Source: Enterobacter ludwigii (lineage in GTDB: Bacteria > Pseudomonadota > Gammaproteobacteria > Enterobacterales > Enterobacteriaceae). From it: a DNA stretch of 64,000 nt. The translations under genes and the position numbers were made by a program. The DNA lies in contig CP083824.1 of assembly GCA_023023105.1 (NCBI GenBank), forward strand, positions 3,100,001-3,164,000, in the 5' to 3' direction. The notes under the pieces are model-generated. The model did not search any database. It was not told the origin of the DNA and saw nothing but the letters and a program-made list of their open reading frames with translations. Below, in pieces: positions 9,788-19,109 of this stretch; the first letter of the stretch is position 1; each line of letters opens with the position of its first letter.

Positions 9788-11473
9788 TTAGGCTGCTTTC
9801 GCGACCACTTCCGCTTCCGGACGTTTCAGCACGGCGTAAGACAAACCCGCCACCAGCGTACCGGCAACAATCGCCATCAGGTACCCCAGAACCGGGGTGA
9901 TAGCGCCTGGGATCAGCAGAACAAACAGACCACCGTGTGGAGCCATCAGTTTTGCGCCAATCGCCATCGAGATTGCACCTGTCACGGCACCACCCACGAT
10001 ACAGCACGGTAATACACGCATTGGGTCGCGCGCCGCGAACGGAATCGCCCCTTCGGTGATGAAGCACAGACCCAGGACCAGTGCCGCTTTGCCGCCTTCC
10101 TGCTGCGCTTTGTCAAACTTACGGCGGGCAACAATCGTCGCCAGACCGAGAGCCAGAGGAGGCACCATACCTGCCGCCATGATGGCTGCCATTGGCGCGT
10201 AGGTCTGGGTACTCAACAGGCCAACACCAAAGGCGTAGGCCGCTTTGTTCACTGGGCCACCCATGTCGGTACACATCATGCCACCGAGGATTGCACCCAG
10301 CAGGACCGCATTGGCGGTACCCATGGTTTGCAGCCAGTGGGTCAGACCCGCCAGAATACCCGCAACCGGTTTACCAATCAGGTAAATCATCGCCAGACCG
10401 ACCACCAGGCTGGAAATCAGCGGGATGATCAGAATCGGTTTCAGCGCTTCCATACTCTGTGGCAGCTTGAGCTTCGAGCTGATCAGCTTCGCAACGTAAC
10501 CGGCCAGGAAGCCCGCGATAATACCGCCGATAAAACCAGAACCCGTGCTCACCGCCAACATACCGCCGATAAGACCTGGCGTCAGACCCGGACGGTCAGC
10601 GATGGAGAAGGCGATAAAGCCCGCCAGCACAGGCACCATCAGCGCGAACGCAGAACCCCCACCAATCTGCATTAATGCAGCTGCCAGCGTCCCCTGCTCT
10701 TTAAATGCGGTGATACCAAACGCGAATGACAGCGCGATACACAGACCACCCGCAACCACCATCGGCAGCATGTAAGAAACACCGGTCAGCAGGTGGCGAT
10801 AAGCGCCTGCTGACTCTTTCTTACCTTCAGTCGCACTTTGACTGGTGCCCGTTGCCTGATACGGCTTCGCTTCAACCAGCGCTTTATCAAACTCCTGAGC
10901 GGTCTTTTTCAGTGCCAGACCTGTCGAAGTGCGGTACATCGGCTTACCGGCAAATTTCGCCAGATCCACTTCGATGTCTGCCGCCACAATCACCAGATCG
11001 GCCTCAGCCACTTCTTCTGGGGTGATGGCATTGCCGGCGCCCACGGAGCCGCGCGTTTCAACTTTTACCCACCAGCCGCGTTTTTTCGCTTCGGTTTCAA
11101 TGGCTTCAGCCGCCATAAAGGTATGAGCTACCCCTGTAGGACAGGCCGTCACCGCAACAATGCGTTTTGGTCCAGAAGCCGCAACCGGTGCCGCAGCAAC
11201 AGGGGCGCTGTAAACAGACGCGTGACCTTTCGCTTCGCTCAGGAACAGTTCCGGGTGTGCCACCGCACGATTAATATCGCCCAGCCAGACATTTTTGCCA
11301 TTAAGCGCACTGTCAGCCGGGATTTTATCGCCCAGAACAATGACCAGTTCGGCATCGCCCGGGTTATCAATCATCTCGAGATGTGCTTTGTTCGCCGCCG
11401 CTCCCAGCAAGGTCTTCGCCATATAGGCGCGAGCCTGTCCGAGACCGGAGTCAATGATCAGCAGCGTTTTCAT
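9788..11473 (-). CDS. fruA: PTS fructose transporter subunit IIB'BC
   Basis: Membrane component of the fructose phosphotransferase system: imports fructose and delivers fructose 1-phosphate. The 561 residues run in the order degenerate IIB' (about 1-95), IIB (about 103-200) with the phosphorylated cysteine at 111 in the motif VTACPTGVAHTFMAAEAIE, then the polytopic IIC domain from about residue 225 to the end. It closely matches E. coli FruA. It is the last gene of fruB-fruK-fruA, starting 16 bases after the fruK stop. Control is expected from the Cra operators upstream of fruB. Confidence 0.97.
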   Translation of the reverse strand: MKTLLIIDSGLGQARAYMAKTLLGAAANKAHLEMIDNPGDAELVIVLGDKIPADSALNGKNVWLGDINRAVAHPELFLSEAKGHASVYSAPVAAAPVAASGPKRIVAVTACPTGVAHTFMAAEAIETEAKKRGWWVKVETRGSVGAGNAITPEEVAEADLVIVAADIEVDLAKFAGKPMYRTSTGLALKKTAQEFDKALVEAKPYQATGTSQSATEGKKESAGAYRHLLTGVSYMLPMVVAGGLCIALSFAFGITAFKEQGTLAAALMQIGGGSAFALMVPVLAGFIAFSIADRPGLTPGLIGGMLAVSTGSGFIGGIIAGFLAGYVAKLISSKLKLPQSMEALKPILIIPLISSLVVGLAMIYLIGKPVAGILAGLTHWLQTMGTANAVLLGAILGGMMCTDMGGPVNKAAYAFGVGLLSTQTYAPMAAIMAAGMVPPLALGLATIVARRKFDKAQQEGGKAALVLGLCFITEGAIPFAARDPMRVLPCCIVGGAVTGAISMAIGAKLMAPHGGLFVLLIPGAITPVLGYLMAIVAGTLVAGLSYAVLKRPEAEVVAKAA

Positions 11474-11489
11474 TATTCCTCTCCTGCTG

Positions 11490-12428
11490 TTAGTTAAAAG
11501 GTTTTAAGTCAACGCGCGCCATCATCGCGGCTAACTGGGTACGATCGGTAATACCGACATTGCTCTGGCTTACGGCCAGGGCAGCAACGGCGGTGGCAAG
11601 ACGTAAAGTATGTTCACTGGATTCACGCATCAGCAGACCATAAATCAGGCCGCCAACCATGGAATCCCCTGCACCGACGGTGCTGACAACATCGACCGAC
11701 GGCGGTTTGGCGATCCATTCGCCAGAAGCGTTAACCCACAACGCTCCTTCTGCACCAAGAGAGATAACTACGTGGGCGATACCCTGCTCGCGCAGTGCAT
11801 GGGCAGCATCAATCACATCTTTTAATTCTGGCAGCTTACGACCGGCCCAGATCTCCAGTTCGCGGCGATTAGGCTTCACCAGCCACGGTGACGCTTTCAG
11901 TCCCGCGACCAGTGCATCACGGCTACTGTCAAAAATAATGCATGGACACTGGCTGCGCAGGCGCGTCATCCAGTCGGTAAATGCTTCCGGACTGACGCCG
12001 GACGGCAAACTACCGCTGACGCACACCATGTCGAACTGACCAAGCCAGGTCAGAGAGTCGTTAACAAAACGCTCCCAGTCTGACGGCGTCACTTCGAAGC
12101 CCGAGAAGTTCAGATCGGTCACTTCGCCGTCTTTCTCCGTCAGCTTGACGTTGATACGGGTGCGGCCCTGAACAACCTGAAAACGGTTGGCAATGCCCAG
12201 CTCGCTGAACAGCTGCTGGAAACCATCCTGGTTATCTTTACCGAGGAATCCACCCACGGTGACATCAATACCAAGGTCCTTGAGCACTTTCGCGACGTTA
12301 ATCCCTTTACCCGCAGCATGCAGGCCAGTGGTACGCACGAGGTTTACTTCGCCGCGCTCAATCTCCGGGCAAAACCCCACCAGGTCATAAGCCGGGTTCA
12401 GCGTAATAGTCGCAACACGTCTGCTCAT
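11490..12428 (-). CDS. fruK: 1-phosphofructokinase
   Basis: Phosphorylates fructose 1-phosphate at C6 with ATP to give fructose 1,6-bisphosphate, joining fructose catabolism to glycolysis. It is a 312-residue PfkB/ribokinase-family protein. The N-terminal substrate-binding stretch (LHAAGKGINVAKVL, GGFLGKDNQDG) and the C-terminal VGAGDSMVGG anion hole with the catalytic base near D255 are both intact. The start codon overlaps the fruB stop by one base (TAATG-type junction), indicating translational coupling. In the E. coli literature its substrate fructose 1-phosphate is the ligand that releases Cra. Confidence 0.96.
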   Translation of the reverse strand: MSRRVATITLNPAYDLVGFCPEIERGEVNLVRTTGLHAAGKGINVAKVLKDLGIDVTVGGFLGKDNQDGFQQLFSELGIANRFQVVQGRTRINVKLTEKDGEVTDLNFSGFEVTPSDWERFVNDSLTWLGQFDMVCVSGSLPSGVSPEAFTDWMTRLRSQCPCIIFDSSRDALVAGLKASPWLVKPNRRELEIWAGRKLPELKDVIDAAHALREQGIAHVVISLGAEGALWVNASGEWIAKPPSVDVVSTVGAGDSMVGGLIYGLLMRESSEHTLRLATAVAALAVSQSNVGITDRTQLAAMMARVDLKPFN

Positions 12429-13558
12429 TATGCGCCCTCCCCCAGACCTGCCGCGATGGCGTCGCCAATCGCCTTCAGCGCCTGTTCAGCATCCGCACCC
12501 TGTGCGGTGAAACGCAGACGGTGACCTTTCTTCACGCCCAGCGCGACAACTTTCATCAGACTACGGCCGTTGGCCGGTTTACCTGTGCCATCAAGGTTGG
12601 CCACGGTGATCTCACTTTCAAATTGTTTAATGGTATTTACCAGCATGGTACCTGGACGGGCATGCAGGCCGTGTTCGTTACGCACCACGAATTCAGCGTT
12701 AAGAACATCGTCAGTCAGCGCATCATCGCTGGTCAGCAGAGCCAGCACCGTCGCCGCATCTGCGTTCAGCAGTTTTTCAGCTTTGTTATTCAGCAGCAGA
12801 TCGCCCAGGCGCTTCAGCACGGAAACCGGCTGTTCATCGTTCATCGCCACGGTCAGCAGCATGGCCGCACGCTCGCCGTCGACGTCAAACGCATTTGCCG
12901 CACGACTCACGGCGATAGCGCTACGCAGGTTGCCTTCAGCACTGTCGTTCAGCCAGATACCTTGACCGAGATTCAACGGCTTATCATTGATTACGCGCGT
13001 CACAAATGTGGCATCTGCTGCACCGGCTTCTTTCAGGCGACCGGCATTCAGCGCCTGGAGTGTCACCAGATCGGAGGCAACTACATCCAGCGTCAGCGTT
13101 TCATTATCCAGTTTCAGCGCTTCACTCTGTTTTTCGCCCATCAGCAAGGCGCGCAGCTCTTCAGCAGTCGTTGCTGACTTCAGCTGTTCAGCAACGGAAT
13201 CATCGCTCAGTACGTGGGTCAGCTGACGCAGCAGGCCTAAGTGTTCGTCGCTGCTGGCCGCGATACCGATGGCCACATACGCCACCTGACCGTCACCCCA
13301 GAGCACGCCCTGTGGGAACTGATAAACCTTCACCCCGGTTTTCAACACCTGGTCGCGGGTGTCGGTTGTGCCGTGCGGAATAGCAATGCCATTGCCGAGG
13401 AAGGTTGAGGTCTGCTGCTCACGCGCCAGCATGCCATTTACATAACCGTCCGCGACGTTACCTGCCTGCACAAGGGCAGCGGCAACCTGGCGAATGGCCT
13501 CTTCTTTATCCCCGGCCTGTGCGCCCGGGTGGATATCCTGAACAGATAACTGGAACAT
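12428..13558 (-). CDS. fruB: Fused PTS fructose IIA / HPr-like protein (DTP)
   Basis: Cytosolic diphosphoryl transfer protein that passes phosphate from enzyme I to FruA. The start is placed at [12 protein letters not shown] (13558), which gives 376 residues as in E. coli and has an AGGAGT ribosome site just upstream; the reading frame extends further 5' but that part overlaps the operators. The IIA domain occupies about 1-140 with the phospho-histidine at H62 ([12 protein letters not shown]), a middle linker domain follows, and the HPr domain at about 285-376 carries EHGLHARPG with its histidine near 299. First gene of the fru operon. Confidence 0.96.
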   Translation of the reverse strand: MFQLSVQDIHPGAQAGDKEEAIRQVAAALVQAGNVADGYVNGMLAREQQTSTFLGNGIAIPHGTTDTRDQVLKTGVKVYQFPQGVLWGDGQVAYVAIGIAASSDEHLGLLRQLTHVLSDDSVAEQLKSATTAEELRALLMGEKQSEALKLDNETLTLDVVASDLVTLQALNAGRLKEAGAADATFVTRVINDKPLNLGQGIWLNDSAEGNLRSAIAVSRAANAFDVDGERAAMLLTVAMNDEQPVSVLKRLGDLLLNNKAEKLLNADAATVLALLTSDDALTDDVLNAEFVVRNEHGLHARPGTMLVNTIKQFESEITVANLDGTGKPANGRSLMKVVALGVKKGHRLRFTAQGADAEQALKAIGDAIAAGLGEGA

Positions 13559-13575
13559 GGTTCTCCACTCCTGCT

Positions 13576-13660
13576 GAAATTGAATCGTTTCAGCTTTAAT
13601 GAGAAAAAATGCGCTAGCCTGCTCCGTTTGCTTAAACAAGATAGCGCTGAAACGTTTCAA
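13576..13660 (-). promoter_or_regulatory. Two Cra (FruR) operators upstream of fruB
   Basis: TTGAATCGTTTCAGC (13580-13594) and GCTGAAACGTTTCAA (13646-13660) both match the recalled Cra consensus GCTGAAWCGWTTCA or its complement. The two sites are about 66 bases apart in front of fruB, as in the E. coli fru promoter. The first lies within the leader close to the start codon, so bound Cra would block transcription. Confidence 0.85.
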
Positions 13661-13919
13661 AAAGTCTTGCGCTTTCTGCAATGCCTTGCAAGTAAACTCG
13701 TATTTCTGATCTCAGAATTTAGAGATACAGCACATTTCTTCTTCGTTCAGCTGAATATTGCTGAAGTTCAGCAAGTCAGTTTCAGCTAAGGTCAGTCAAA
13801 CCTTCTATAAGTTGAAATGCCATTTTGATTTTTCGTGGCATCATTGACCGCACCCTCTGTTTATTTAATGAGTGCCAGCGTAAACTCCGCCTCTCTCTGT
13901 CACTCGTTAATTATAAAAC
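13661..13919. other. Divergent spacer between fruB and setB
   Basis: Beyond the Cra sites, the rest of this 361-base gap between fruB and setB is A+T-rich, with no credible reading frame. It must contain the setB promoter. The setB start at 13920 has no obvious Shine-Dalgarno in the preceding TTATAAAAC. Confidence 0.4.
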
Positions 13920-15101
13920 ATGCATAACACCCCCGCGGCCACCTCGCCAAAGCCCTTTGATTTGACTTCAGCGGCGTTCCTGATTGTTGCCTTTTTTACG
14001 GGTATTGCCGGTGCGTTACAGACGCCGACGCTGAGCTTATTTCTGACCAATGAGGTTCACGCTCGTCCGGCCATGGTGGGTTTCTTTTTTACCGGAAGCG
14101 CCATCATCGGCATTCTGGTGAGTCAGTTTCTGGCGGGCCGATCCGACAGAAAAGGCGATCGTAAAAGCCTGATTGTCTTTTGCTGTCTGCTTGGGGTGCT
14201 CGCCTGCGTTCTGTTTGCATGGAACCGCAACTATTTCATTTTGCTGTTCATCGGGGTATTTCTGAGCAGCTTTGGTTCGACGGCTAACCCACAGATGTTC
14301 GCGCTTGCCCGCGAGCACGCCGACCATACCGGGCGTGAAGCGGTGATGTTCAGCTCGGTAATGCGTGCTCAGGTGTCACTGGCATGGGTGATCGGCCCCC
14401 CGCTGGCTTACGCGCTGGCGATGGGGTTTGGTTTTACGGTGATGTACCTGAGTGCGGCTGTCGCATTTGTGGTATGTGGCGCGCTGGTGTGGTTCTTTCT
14501 GCCGTCGATGCGCAAAGAGCCCAAAGTGGCGACGGGCACGCTGGAAGCCCCGCGCCGCAACCGCCGCGATGCCCTGCTTCTGTTTGTTATCTGCACCCTG
14601 ATGTGGGGCACTAACAGCCTGTATATCATCAATATGCCGCTGTTTATTATTGATGAACTGCATCTGCCAGAGAAGCTGGCAGGTATCATGATGGGAACAG
14701 CGGCCGGGCTTGAGATCCCGACGATGCTCATCGCAGGCTATTACGCAAAGCGCTTCGGCAAGCGTTTTCTGATGCGTATCGCCGCCGTCGCCGGTCTGCT
14801 TTTCTATATCGGTATGCTGACGCTACATACGCCGGGGTTGTTACTGGCTTTACAGCTGCTGAACGCTATCTATATCGGCATTCTGGCCGGGATTGGCATG
14901 CTCTATTTCCAGGATCTAATGCCGGGTCAGGCAGGCTCGGCCACGACCCTTTATACTAATACCACCCGTGTGGGCTGGATTATCGCAGGCTCAATGGCGG
15001 GGGTCGTCGCAGAAATCTGGAACTATCACACGGTGTTCTGGATTGCGCTGGTGATGTGCACGCTGACGATTGGCTGTCTGGCGAGGATCAAAGACGTTTA
15101 A
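13920..15101 (+). CDS. setB: Sugar efflux transporter SetB
   Basis: Inner-membrane MFS exporter of the SET family, which in E. coli expels lactose, glucose and some glycosides. The 393 residues match E. coli SetB over the whole length, including [35 protein letters not shown], where the loop 2-3 MFS signature G-R-S-D-R/K-x-G-D-R is clear. There are about 12 membrane segments. The ATG at 13920 is the family start. The gene lies next to the fru operon, divergent from it, and its stop overlaps the convergent yeiW stop by four bases. Confidence 0.95.
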   Translation: MHNTPAATSPKPFDLTSAAFLIVAFFTGIAGALQTPTLSLFLTNEVHARPAMVGFFFTGSAIIGILVSQFLAGRSDRKGDRKSLIVFCCLLGVLACVLFAWNRNYFILLFIGVFLSSFGSTANPQMFALAREHADHTGREAVMFSSVMRAQVSLAWVIGPPLAYALAMGFGFTVMYLSAAVAFVVCGALVWFFLPSMRKEPKVATGTLEAPRRNRRDALLLFVICTLMWGTNSLYIINMPLFIIDELHLPEKLAGIMMGTAAGLEIPTMLIAGYYAKRFGKRFLMRIAAVAGLLFYIGMLTLHTPGLLLALQLLNAIYIGILAGIGMLYFQDLMPGQAGSATTLYTNTTRVGWIIAGSMAGVVAEIWNYHTVFWIALVMCTLTIGCLARIKDV

Positions 15102-15352
15102 GGCGCGGTGAGCGATTCCAGCTCGAGCAGATACGTCATCGCCTGCGCTCGCGTGCTGCCACACATTTCGGCTGTTGGCTGAAGTCCGGAGCAAACCTTC
15201 GGGCGCAGGGGCGAACCAAAGATCATACACAGGTTAGTTTCAGAGAGCTGAACGCAGCGGGTATTGGCAGGCTTGCCTTCTGGCATTCCTGGAATGGGGC
15301 TTGAAATGGACGGTGCGGTACAGCACGCGCCGCAATCTGGACGACAATCCAT
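15098..15352 (-). CDS. yeiW: YkgJ-like cysteine cluster protein YeiW
   Basis: A small 84-residue protein with the N-terminal cluster [11 protein letters not shown] followed by further cysteines in CVQL, LCMIF, KVCSG and EMCGS. This is the pattern of the CxxCxxxCC-type (YkgJ/UPF0153) family, thought to bind a metal or an iron-sulfur centre; no reaction is established. The start at 15352 is chosen because MDCRPDCG matches the E. coli protein, although the frame extends 17 codons further upstream. It is convergent with setB, with the two stop codons overlapping, and divergent from efpL. Confidence 0.9.
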   Translation of the reverse strand: MDCRPDCGACCTAPSISSPIPGMPEGKPANTRCVQLSETNLCMIFGSPLRPKVCSGLQPTAEMCGSTRAQAMTYLLELESLTAP

Positions 15353-15516
15353 AAACGCTCTCTTTCGCTGACGAAGGCCCGCGCAGCCGGGCATCGCGCG
15401 CACAGTAACACCTTTTGCGTATTGATAGCAAAAGCCACGAATTCCTCTTGCCTGAAAGGCCGCGCACGAGTAATTTGGCGCGATATTTTTTACCTTCCGT
15501 ATACAGGATTACTGCA

Positions 15517-16089
15517 ATGCCAAGAGCGAACGAAATTAAGAAAGGTATGGTACTGAATTACAACGGCAAACTGCTGATTGTGAAAGATATCGATATTCAG
15601 GCACCTAGCGCCCGTGGTGCAGCGACGCTGTACAAAATGCGTTTCGCCGATGTGCGTACCGGTCTGAAAGTTGAAGAACGTTTTAAAGGTGACGATATCG
15701 TTGATACCGTGACCCTGACCCGTCGCTATGTCGATTTTTCCTATATCGACGGCAACGAATACGTGTTCATGGATAAAGAAGATTACACCCCGTATATCTT
15801 CACCAAAGATCAGATTGAAGAAGAGCTGCTGTTTATTCCCGAAGGCGGTATGCCAGACATGCAGGTTCTGACCTGGGATGGCGTGCTGCTGGCGCTGGAA
15901 CTGCCTCAGACCGTCGATCTGGAAATCGTTGAAACGGCACCGGGTATCAAAGGCGCATCTGCAAGCGCCCGTAACAAACCAGCAACCCTGACAACCGGAC
16001 TGGTTGTGCAGGTGCCAGAATACCTGTCTGCAGGCGAGAAAATTCGCATCCATATCGAAGAAAAACGCTATATGGGTCGTGCTGACTAA
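15517..16089 (+). CDS. efpL: Elongation factor P-like protein EfpL (YeiP)
   Basis: Paralogue of EF-P that rescues ribosomes stalled at polyproline and related motifs. The start [10 protein letters not shown] at 15517 gives 190 residues, the E. coli length; the open frame continues upstream but without family similarity. The KOW-like N-terminal domain, the central OB domain and the C-terminal OB domain (ending [11 protein letters not shown]) are all present. The tip of the first domain reads SARGAA, with arginine 33 in place of the lysine that is modified in EF-P, so no beta-lysylation is expected. It is followed directly by a terminator. Confidence 0.95.
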   Translation: MPRANEIKKGMVLNYNGKLLIVKDIDIQAPSARGAATLYKMRFADVRTGLKVEERFKGDDIVDTVTLTRRYVDFSYIDGNEYVFMDKEDYTPYIFTKDQIEEELLFIPEGGMPDMQVLTWDGVLLALELPQTVDLEIVETAPGIKGASASARNKPATLTTGLVVQVPEYLSAGEKIRIHIEEKRYMGRAD

Positions 16090-16092
16090 CAC

Positions 16093-16125
16093 AAAAAACC
16101 CGGCTTTGCGCCGGGTTTTTCTTTT
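16093..16125. terminator. Bidirectional terminator between efpL and uxuA
   Basis: AACCCGGC-TTTG-CGCCGGGTTTTTCTTTT-type hairpin with an A-run on the left. It is shared by the convergent efpL and uxuA and touches the uxuA stop codon. Confidence 0.9.
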
Positions 16126-17314
16126 ACAGCAATTCAGGATACTTCGTCATCTTCAGCGCCAGCTCAATGCCGCGCACTTCCGCCATCCCTTTCAGACGAC
16201 CGATTGCCGAATAACCTGGGTTCGTTTTCTTACGCAGATCGTCCAGCATCTGATGCCCGTGATCCGGACGGAATGGAATAGGACGCACATCACCAACCTG
16301 CTTACGACGTACTTCTTCCGCCAGGATGGCATCCACCACCGCGACCATATTCACATCACCGCCAAGGTGCGCTGCCTCGTGGAAGGTTTTTGGGTTCTCT
16401 TCACGACAGGTCGCGCGCAGGTGAGTAAAGTGAATACGATCGCCGAAGGTTTCAATCATCCGCACCAGATCGTTATCCGCACGCACGCCGTAGGAGCCGG
16501 TACACATGGTAAAGCCGTTGTAGATGCTGTCTACCGTCTCTTTCAGCCACTGCATATCTTCAATCGTCGAGACGATACGCGGCAGGCCGAGAATAGGACG
16601 CGGAGGATCGTCCGGATGTATCGCCAGGCGAACGCCCGCTTCTTCTGCGACGGGCACAATCGCGCGCAGGAAGTACGCCATGTTTTCACGAAGCTGATGC
16701 TTATCAATGTCGCCATATTCCGCCAGACGTGCACGGAACTGATCCAGCGTATAGCCCTCTTCCGCACCTGGCAGACCAGCAATGATATTGCGGGTCAGCT
16801 TTTCGATGTCAGCATCACTGGCGGCGTTAAACCACGCGCGCGCCTGCTGCTGCTCTTCCGCGGTGTAATCCGCTTCGGCGCCAGGACGTTTCAGAATGTG
16901 CAGTTCAAATGCCGCAAAGGCAATTTGATCGAAACGCAGTGCTTTTGAACCGTCCGGCATCTGATATTCAAGGTCAGTGCGCGTCCAGTCCAGGATAGGC
17001 ATGAAGTTATAGCACACCGTATCAATGCCGCATGCCGCCAGGTTGCGAATACTCTGCTGATAGTTGGCAATCCAGGTCTGGTACTCCCCTGAATGGGTTT
17101 TGATATCTTCATGAACCGGAATGCTTTCCACCACAGACCAGGTTAATCCCTTCTCTGCCAGCAGAGCCTGACGCTTTTGAATTTCATCAACCGGCCATAC
17201 CTGGCCGTTAGGAATATGATGCAGCGCCGTGACGACACCCGTTGCGCCAGCCTGACGCACATCATCAAGAGAAACCGGATCGTTCGGCCCGTACCAACGC
17301 CAGGTTTGTTCCAT
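16124..17314 (-). CDS. uxuA: Mannonate dehydratase
   Basis: Dehydrates D-mannonate to 2-keto-3-deoxygluconate in glucuronate catabolism; Fe(II)/Mn(II)-dependent TIM-barrel enzyme. The 396 residues align with E. coli UxuA (394) from [16 protein letters not shown] to the end, including the conserved metal-site regions [31 protein letters not shown] and FRPDHGHQM. In E. coli uxuA is in an operon with uxuB far from this locus; here it stands alone, divergent from yeiQ, which encodes an enzyme of the same dehydrogenase family as UxuB. The pair could therefore make mannonate and dehydrate it. Confidence 0.96.
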   Translation of the reverse strand: MEQTWRWYGPNDPVSLDDVRQAGATGVVTALHHIPNGQVWPVDEIQKRQALLAEKGLTWSVVESIPVHEDIKTHSGEYQTWIANYQQSIRNLAACGIDTVCYNFMPILDWTRTDLEYQMPDGSKALRFDQIAFAAFELHILKRPGAEADYTAEEQQQARAWFNAASDADIEKLTRNIIAGLPGAEEGYTLDQFRARLAEYGDIDKHQLRENMAYFLRAIVPVAEEAGVRLAIHPDDPPRPILGLPRIVSTIEDMQWLKETVDSIYNGFTMCTGSYGVRADNDLVRMIETFGDRIHFTHLRATCREENPKTFHEAAHLGGDVNMVAVVDAILAEEVRRKQVGDVRPIPFRPDHGHQMLDDLRKKTNPGYSAIGRLKGMAEVRGIELALKMTKYPELL

Positions 17315-17329
17315 TGCCTCACCCTCTTA

Positions 17330-17386
17330 AGTTGTTATACCAATATGCGTTACCGCAATGACGACTACCATACATGTTTACCATGA
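17330..17386. promoter_or_regulatory. Possible ExuR/UxuR-type operators between uxuA and yeiQ
   Basis: AGTTGTTATACCAATAT (17330-17346) is close to the recalled hexuronate-repressor consensus AAATTGGTATACCAATTT. A second imperfect palindrome, TACCATACATGTTTACCATG (17366-17385), centred on ACATGT, lies 40 bases further into the same spacer. Both are upstream of uxuA. GntR-family binding is inferred from sequence similarity only. Confidence 0.5.
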
Positions 17387-17519
17387 AGGGTCAATATACC
17401 GCCACGCATTGATTGATCAAACTCACAGAACAGGGATATTTACGGCTTACCAATTTTATTTGCTGTCATATAACTTTACACTGGCATTGTTAATTAATGG
17501 TTAATCAGGTGTGTATCTC

Positions 17520-18986
17520 ATGAAGACAATTGCCTCCACCGCCCTTCCTGCCCATGTTCAGCAACCGCGCTACGATCGTCGGCAATTACGCTCTCGCATC
17601 GTCCATTTTGGCTTTGGTGCGTTTCACCGTGCGCACCAGGCATTGTTAACAAATCGGGTGCTGAATGAGAAAGGCGGCGACTGGGGAATATGTGAGATTA
17701 GCCTCTTTAGCGGTGATGTGCTGATGAGCCAGCTGCGTGCGCAGGATCACTTGTTCACCGTTCTGGAGAAAGGTGCAAAAGGAAATGAGGCAATTATCGT
17801 CGGTGCCGTCCATGAATGTCTGAACGCAAAGCTGGACTCTCTGCCCGCTATTATTGAGAAATTTTGTGAGCCTCAGGTGGCGATTGTGTCGCTCACTATC
17901 ACGGAGAAAGGTTATTGCATCGATCCCGCTACCAGTAAATTGGATCTGCAAAACCCGCGGATTATCCACGATCTGGAAAATCCATCTGAGCCGCATTCCG
18001 CCCCGGGGATCCTTGTCGAAGCGCTCCATCGTCGCCGTGAGCGCGGCTTACCTGCTTTTACCGTGCTTTCTTGCGACAATATCCCTGACAACGGCCATGT
18101 GGTGAAAAATGCCGTGCTGGGCATGGCGCAAAAACGCTCTCCGGCACTCGCTGCGTGGATTGATAGCCACGTGAGTTTTCCCGGAACCATGGTCGACAGG
18201 ATTGTTCCTGCTGCAACAGAGGCCTCACTGGCGGAAATCACCGAAACGCTCGGCGTTGAAGATCCGTGCGCCATCAGCTGCGAACCGTTTATTCAGTGGG
18301 TGGTGGAAGATAATTTTGTTGCCGGCCGTCCGGCGTGGGAAGTGGCGGGCGTCCAGATGGTGCAGGATGTTCTGCCGTGGGAGCAGATGAAGTTACGCAT
18401 GCTTAACGGCAGCCACTCTTTCCTGGCTTATCTCGGGTATCTCGCCGGCTATGCGCATATCAATGAATGTATGGAAGACGCAGCCTTCCGCAAAGCCGCC
18501 CGTCGGCTCATGCTCGATGAACAGGCACCCACATTACGCATTAAGGATGTCGATCTCACCGCATACGCCGATAGCCTGCTTGAACGCTTTGCTAACCCGG
18601 CCTTGCAGCACCGTACCTGGCAAATTGCAATGGACGGTAGCCAGAAGCTGCCCCAGAGAATGCTGGACGGGATCCGCGTCCATCTTGAGCGAAAAACGCC
18701 GTGGCTGCTGCTGGCTCTGGGCGTGGCCGGCTGGATACGCTACGTCAGCGGGACTGACGAACACGGAAACACAATTGACGTCCGCGATCCCCTCAGCGAT
18801 AAAATCCGCACGATTGTTGACGCCAGCAGCGACGACGATCGCGTCAACGCGCTGCTGGGGCTGAACGAGGTCTTTGGACACGATCTCGCCCAAAATAGCG
18901 TTTTTGTTGAAGCTGTCAGCCAGGCATATCAGCGCATTGCCCGCCACGGTGCACGTCAGGCTGTTATTGAAACGTTAAATCTTTAA
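17520..18986 (+). CDS. yeiQ: Mannitol dehydrogenase-family oxidoreductase YeiQ (fructuronate reductase-like)
   Basis: NAD-dependent polyol/hexuronate oxidoreductase of the long-chain mannitol dehydrogenase family (UxuB, UxaB, MtlD relatives). The 488 residues match E. coli YeiQ in length and sequence. The N-terminal Rossmann signature IVHFGFGAFHRAHQA (about 25-39) and the catalytic region with KLRMLNGSHSFLAYLGYL are intact. The start ATG at 17520 follows GGTGTGTATCTC; a GTG nine bases earlier is in frame but less likely. The adjacency to uxuA, divergent across a 205-base spacer with operator-like sites, supports a role on fructuronate or a related keto-uronate, though the exact substrate is not proven. 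Confidence 0.93.
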   Translation: MKTIASTALPAHVQQPRYDRRQLRSRIVHFGFGAFHRAHQALLTNRVLNEKGGDWGICEISLFSGDVLMSQLRAQDHLFTVLEKGAKGNEAIIVGAVHECLNAKLDSLPAIIEKFCEPQVAIVSLTITEKGYCIDPATSKLDLQNPRIIHDLENPSEPHSAPGILVEALHRRRERGLPAFTVLSCDNIPDNGHVVKNAVLGMAQKRSPALAAWIDSHVSFPGTMVDRIVPAATEASLAEITETLGVEDPCAISCEPFIQWVVEDNFVAGRPAWEVAGVQMVQDVLPWEQMKLRMLNGSHSFLAYLGYLAGYAHINECMEDAAFRKAARRLMLDEQAPTLRIKDVDLTAYADSLLERFANPALQHRTWQIAMDGSQKLPQRMLDGIRVHLERKTPWLLLALGVAGWIRYVSGTDEHGNTIDVRDPLSDKIRTIVDASSDDDRVNALLGLNEVFGHDLAQNSVFVEAVSQAYQRIARHGARQAVIETLNL

Positions 18987-19072
18987 CGATTATTGCGCTT
19001 AACACGAACGGAGGTGACCTCCGTTCGCCCTTCCCCTTCTCATTGCGCCCTTTTTTCGCCAGGATAAGAGAT

Positions 19073-19093
19073 AATTGTTATAGCATCACAATT
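19073..19093 (+). promoter_or_regulatory. Zur-like operator upstream of yeiR
   Basis: ATTGTTATAGCATCACAAT (19074-19092) closely resembles the recalled znu operator core AATGTTATAATATCACA. It ends about 17 bases before the yeiR GTG start. Because YeiR is a zinc-binding GTPase, repression by zinc-loaded Zur is plausible; this is inferred, not shown. Confidence 0.5.
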
Positions 19094-19109
19094 CTCTTCT
19101 GGAGCGCAC

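Noticed and set aside
16004..16948. Open frame of 314 codons on the plus strand
   Set aside because: Opposite uxuA and running through the efpL terminator; not a gene.
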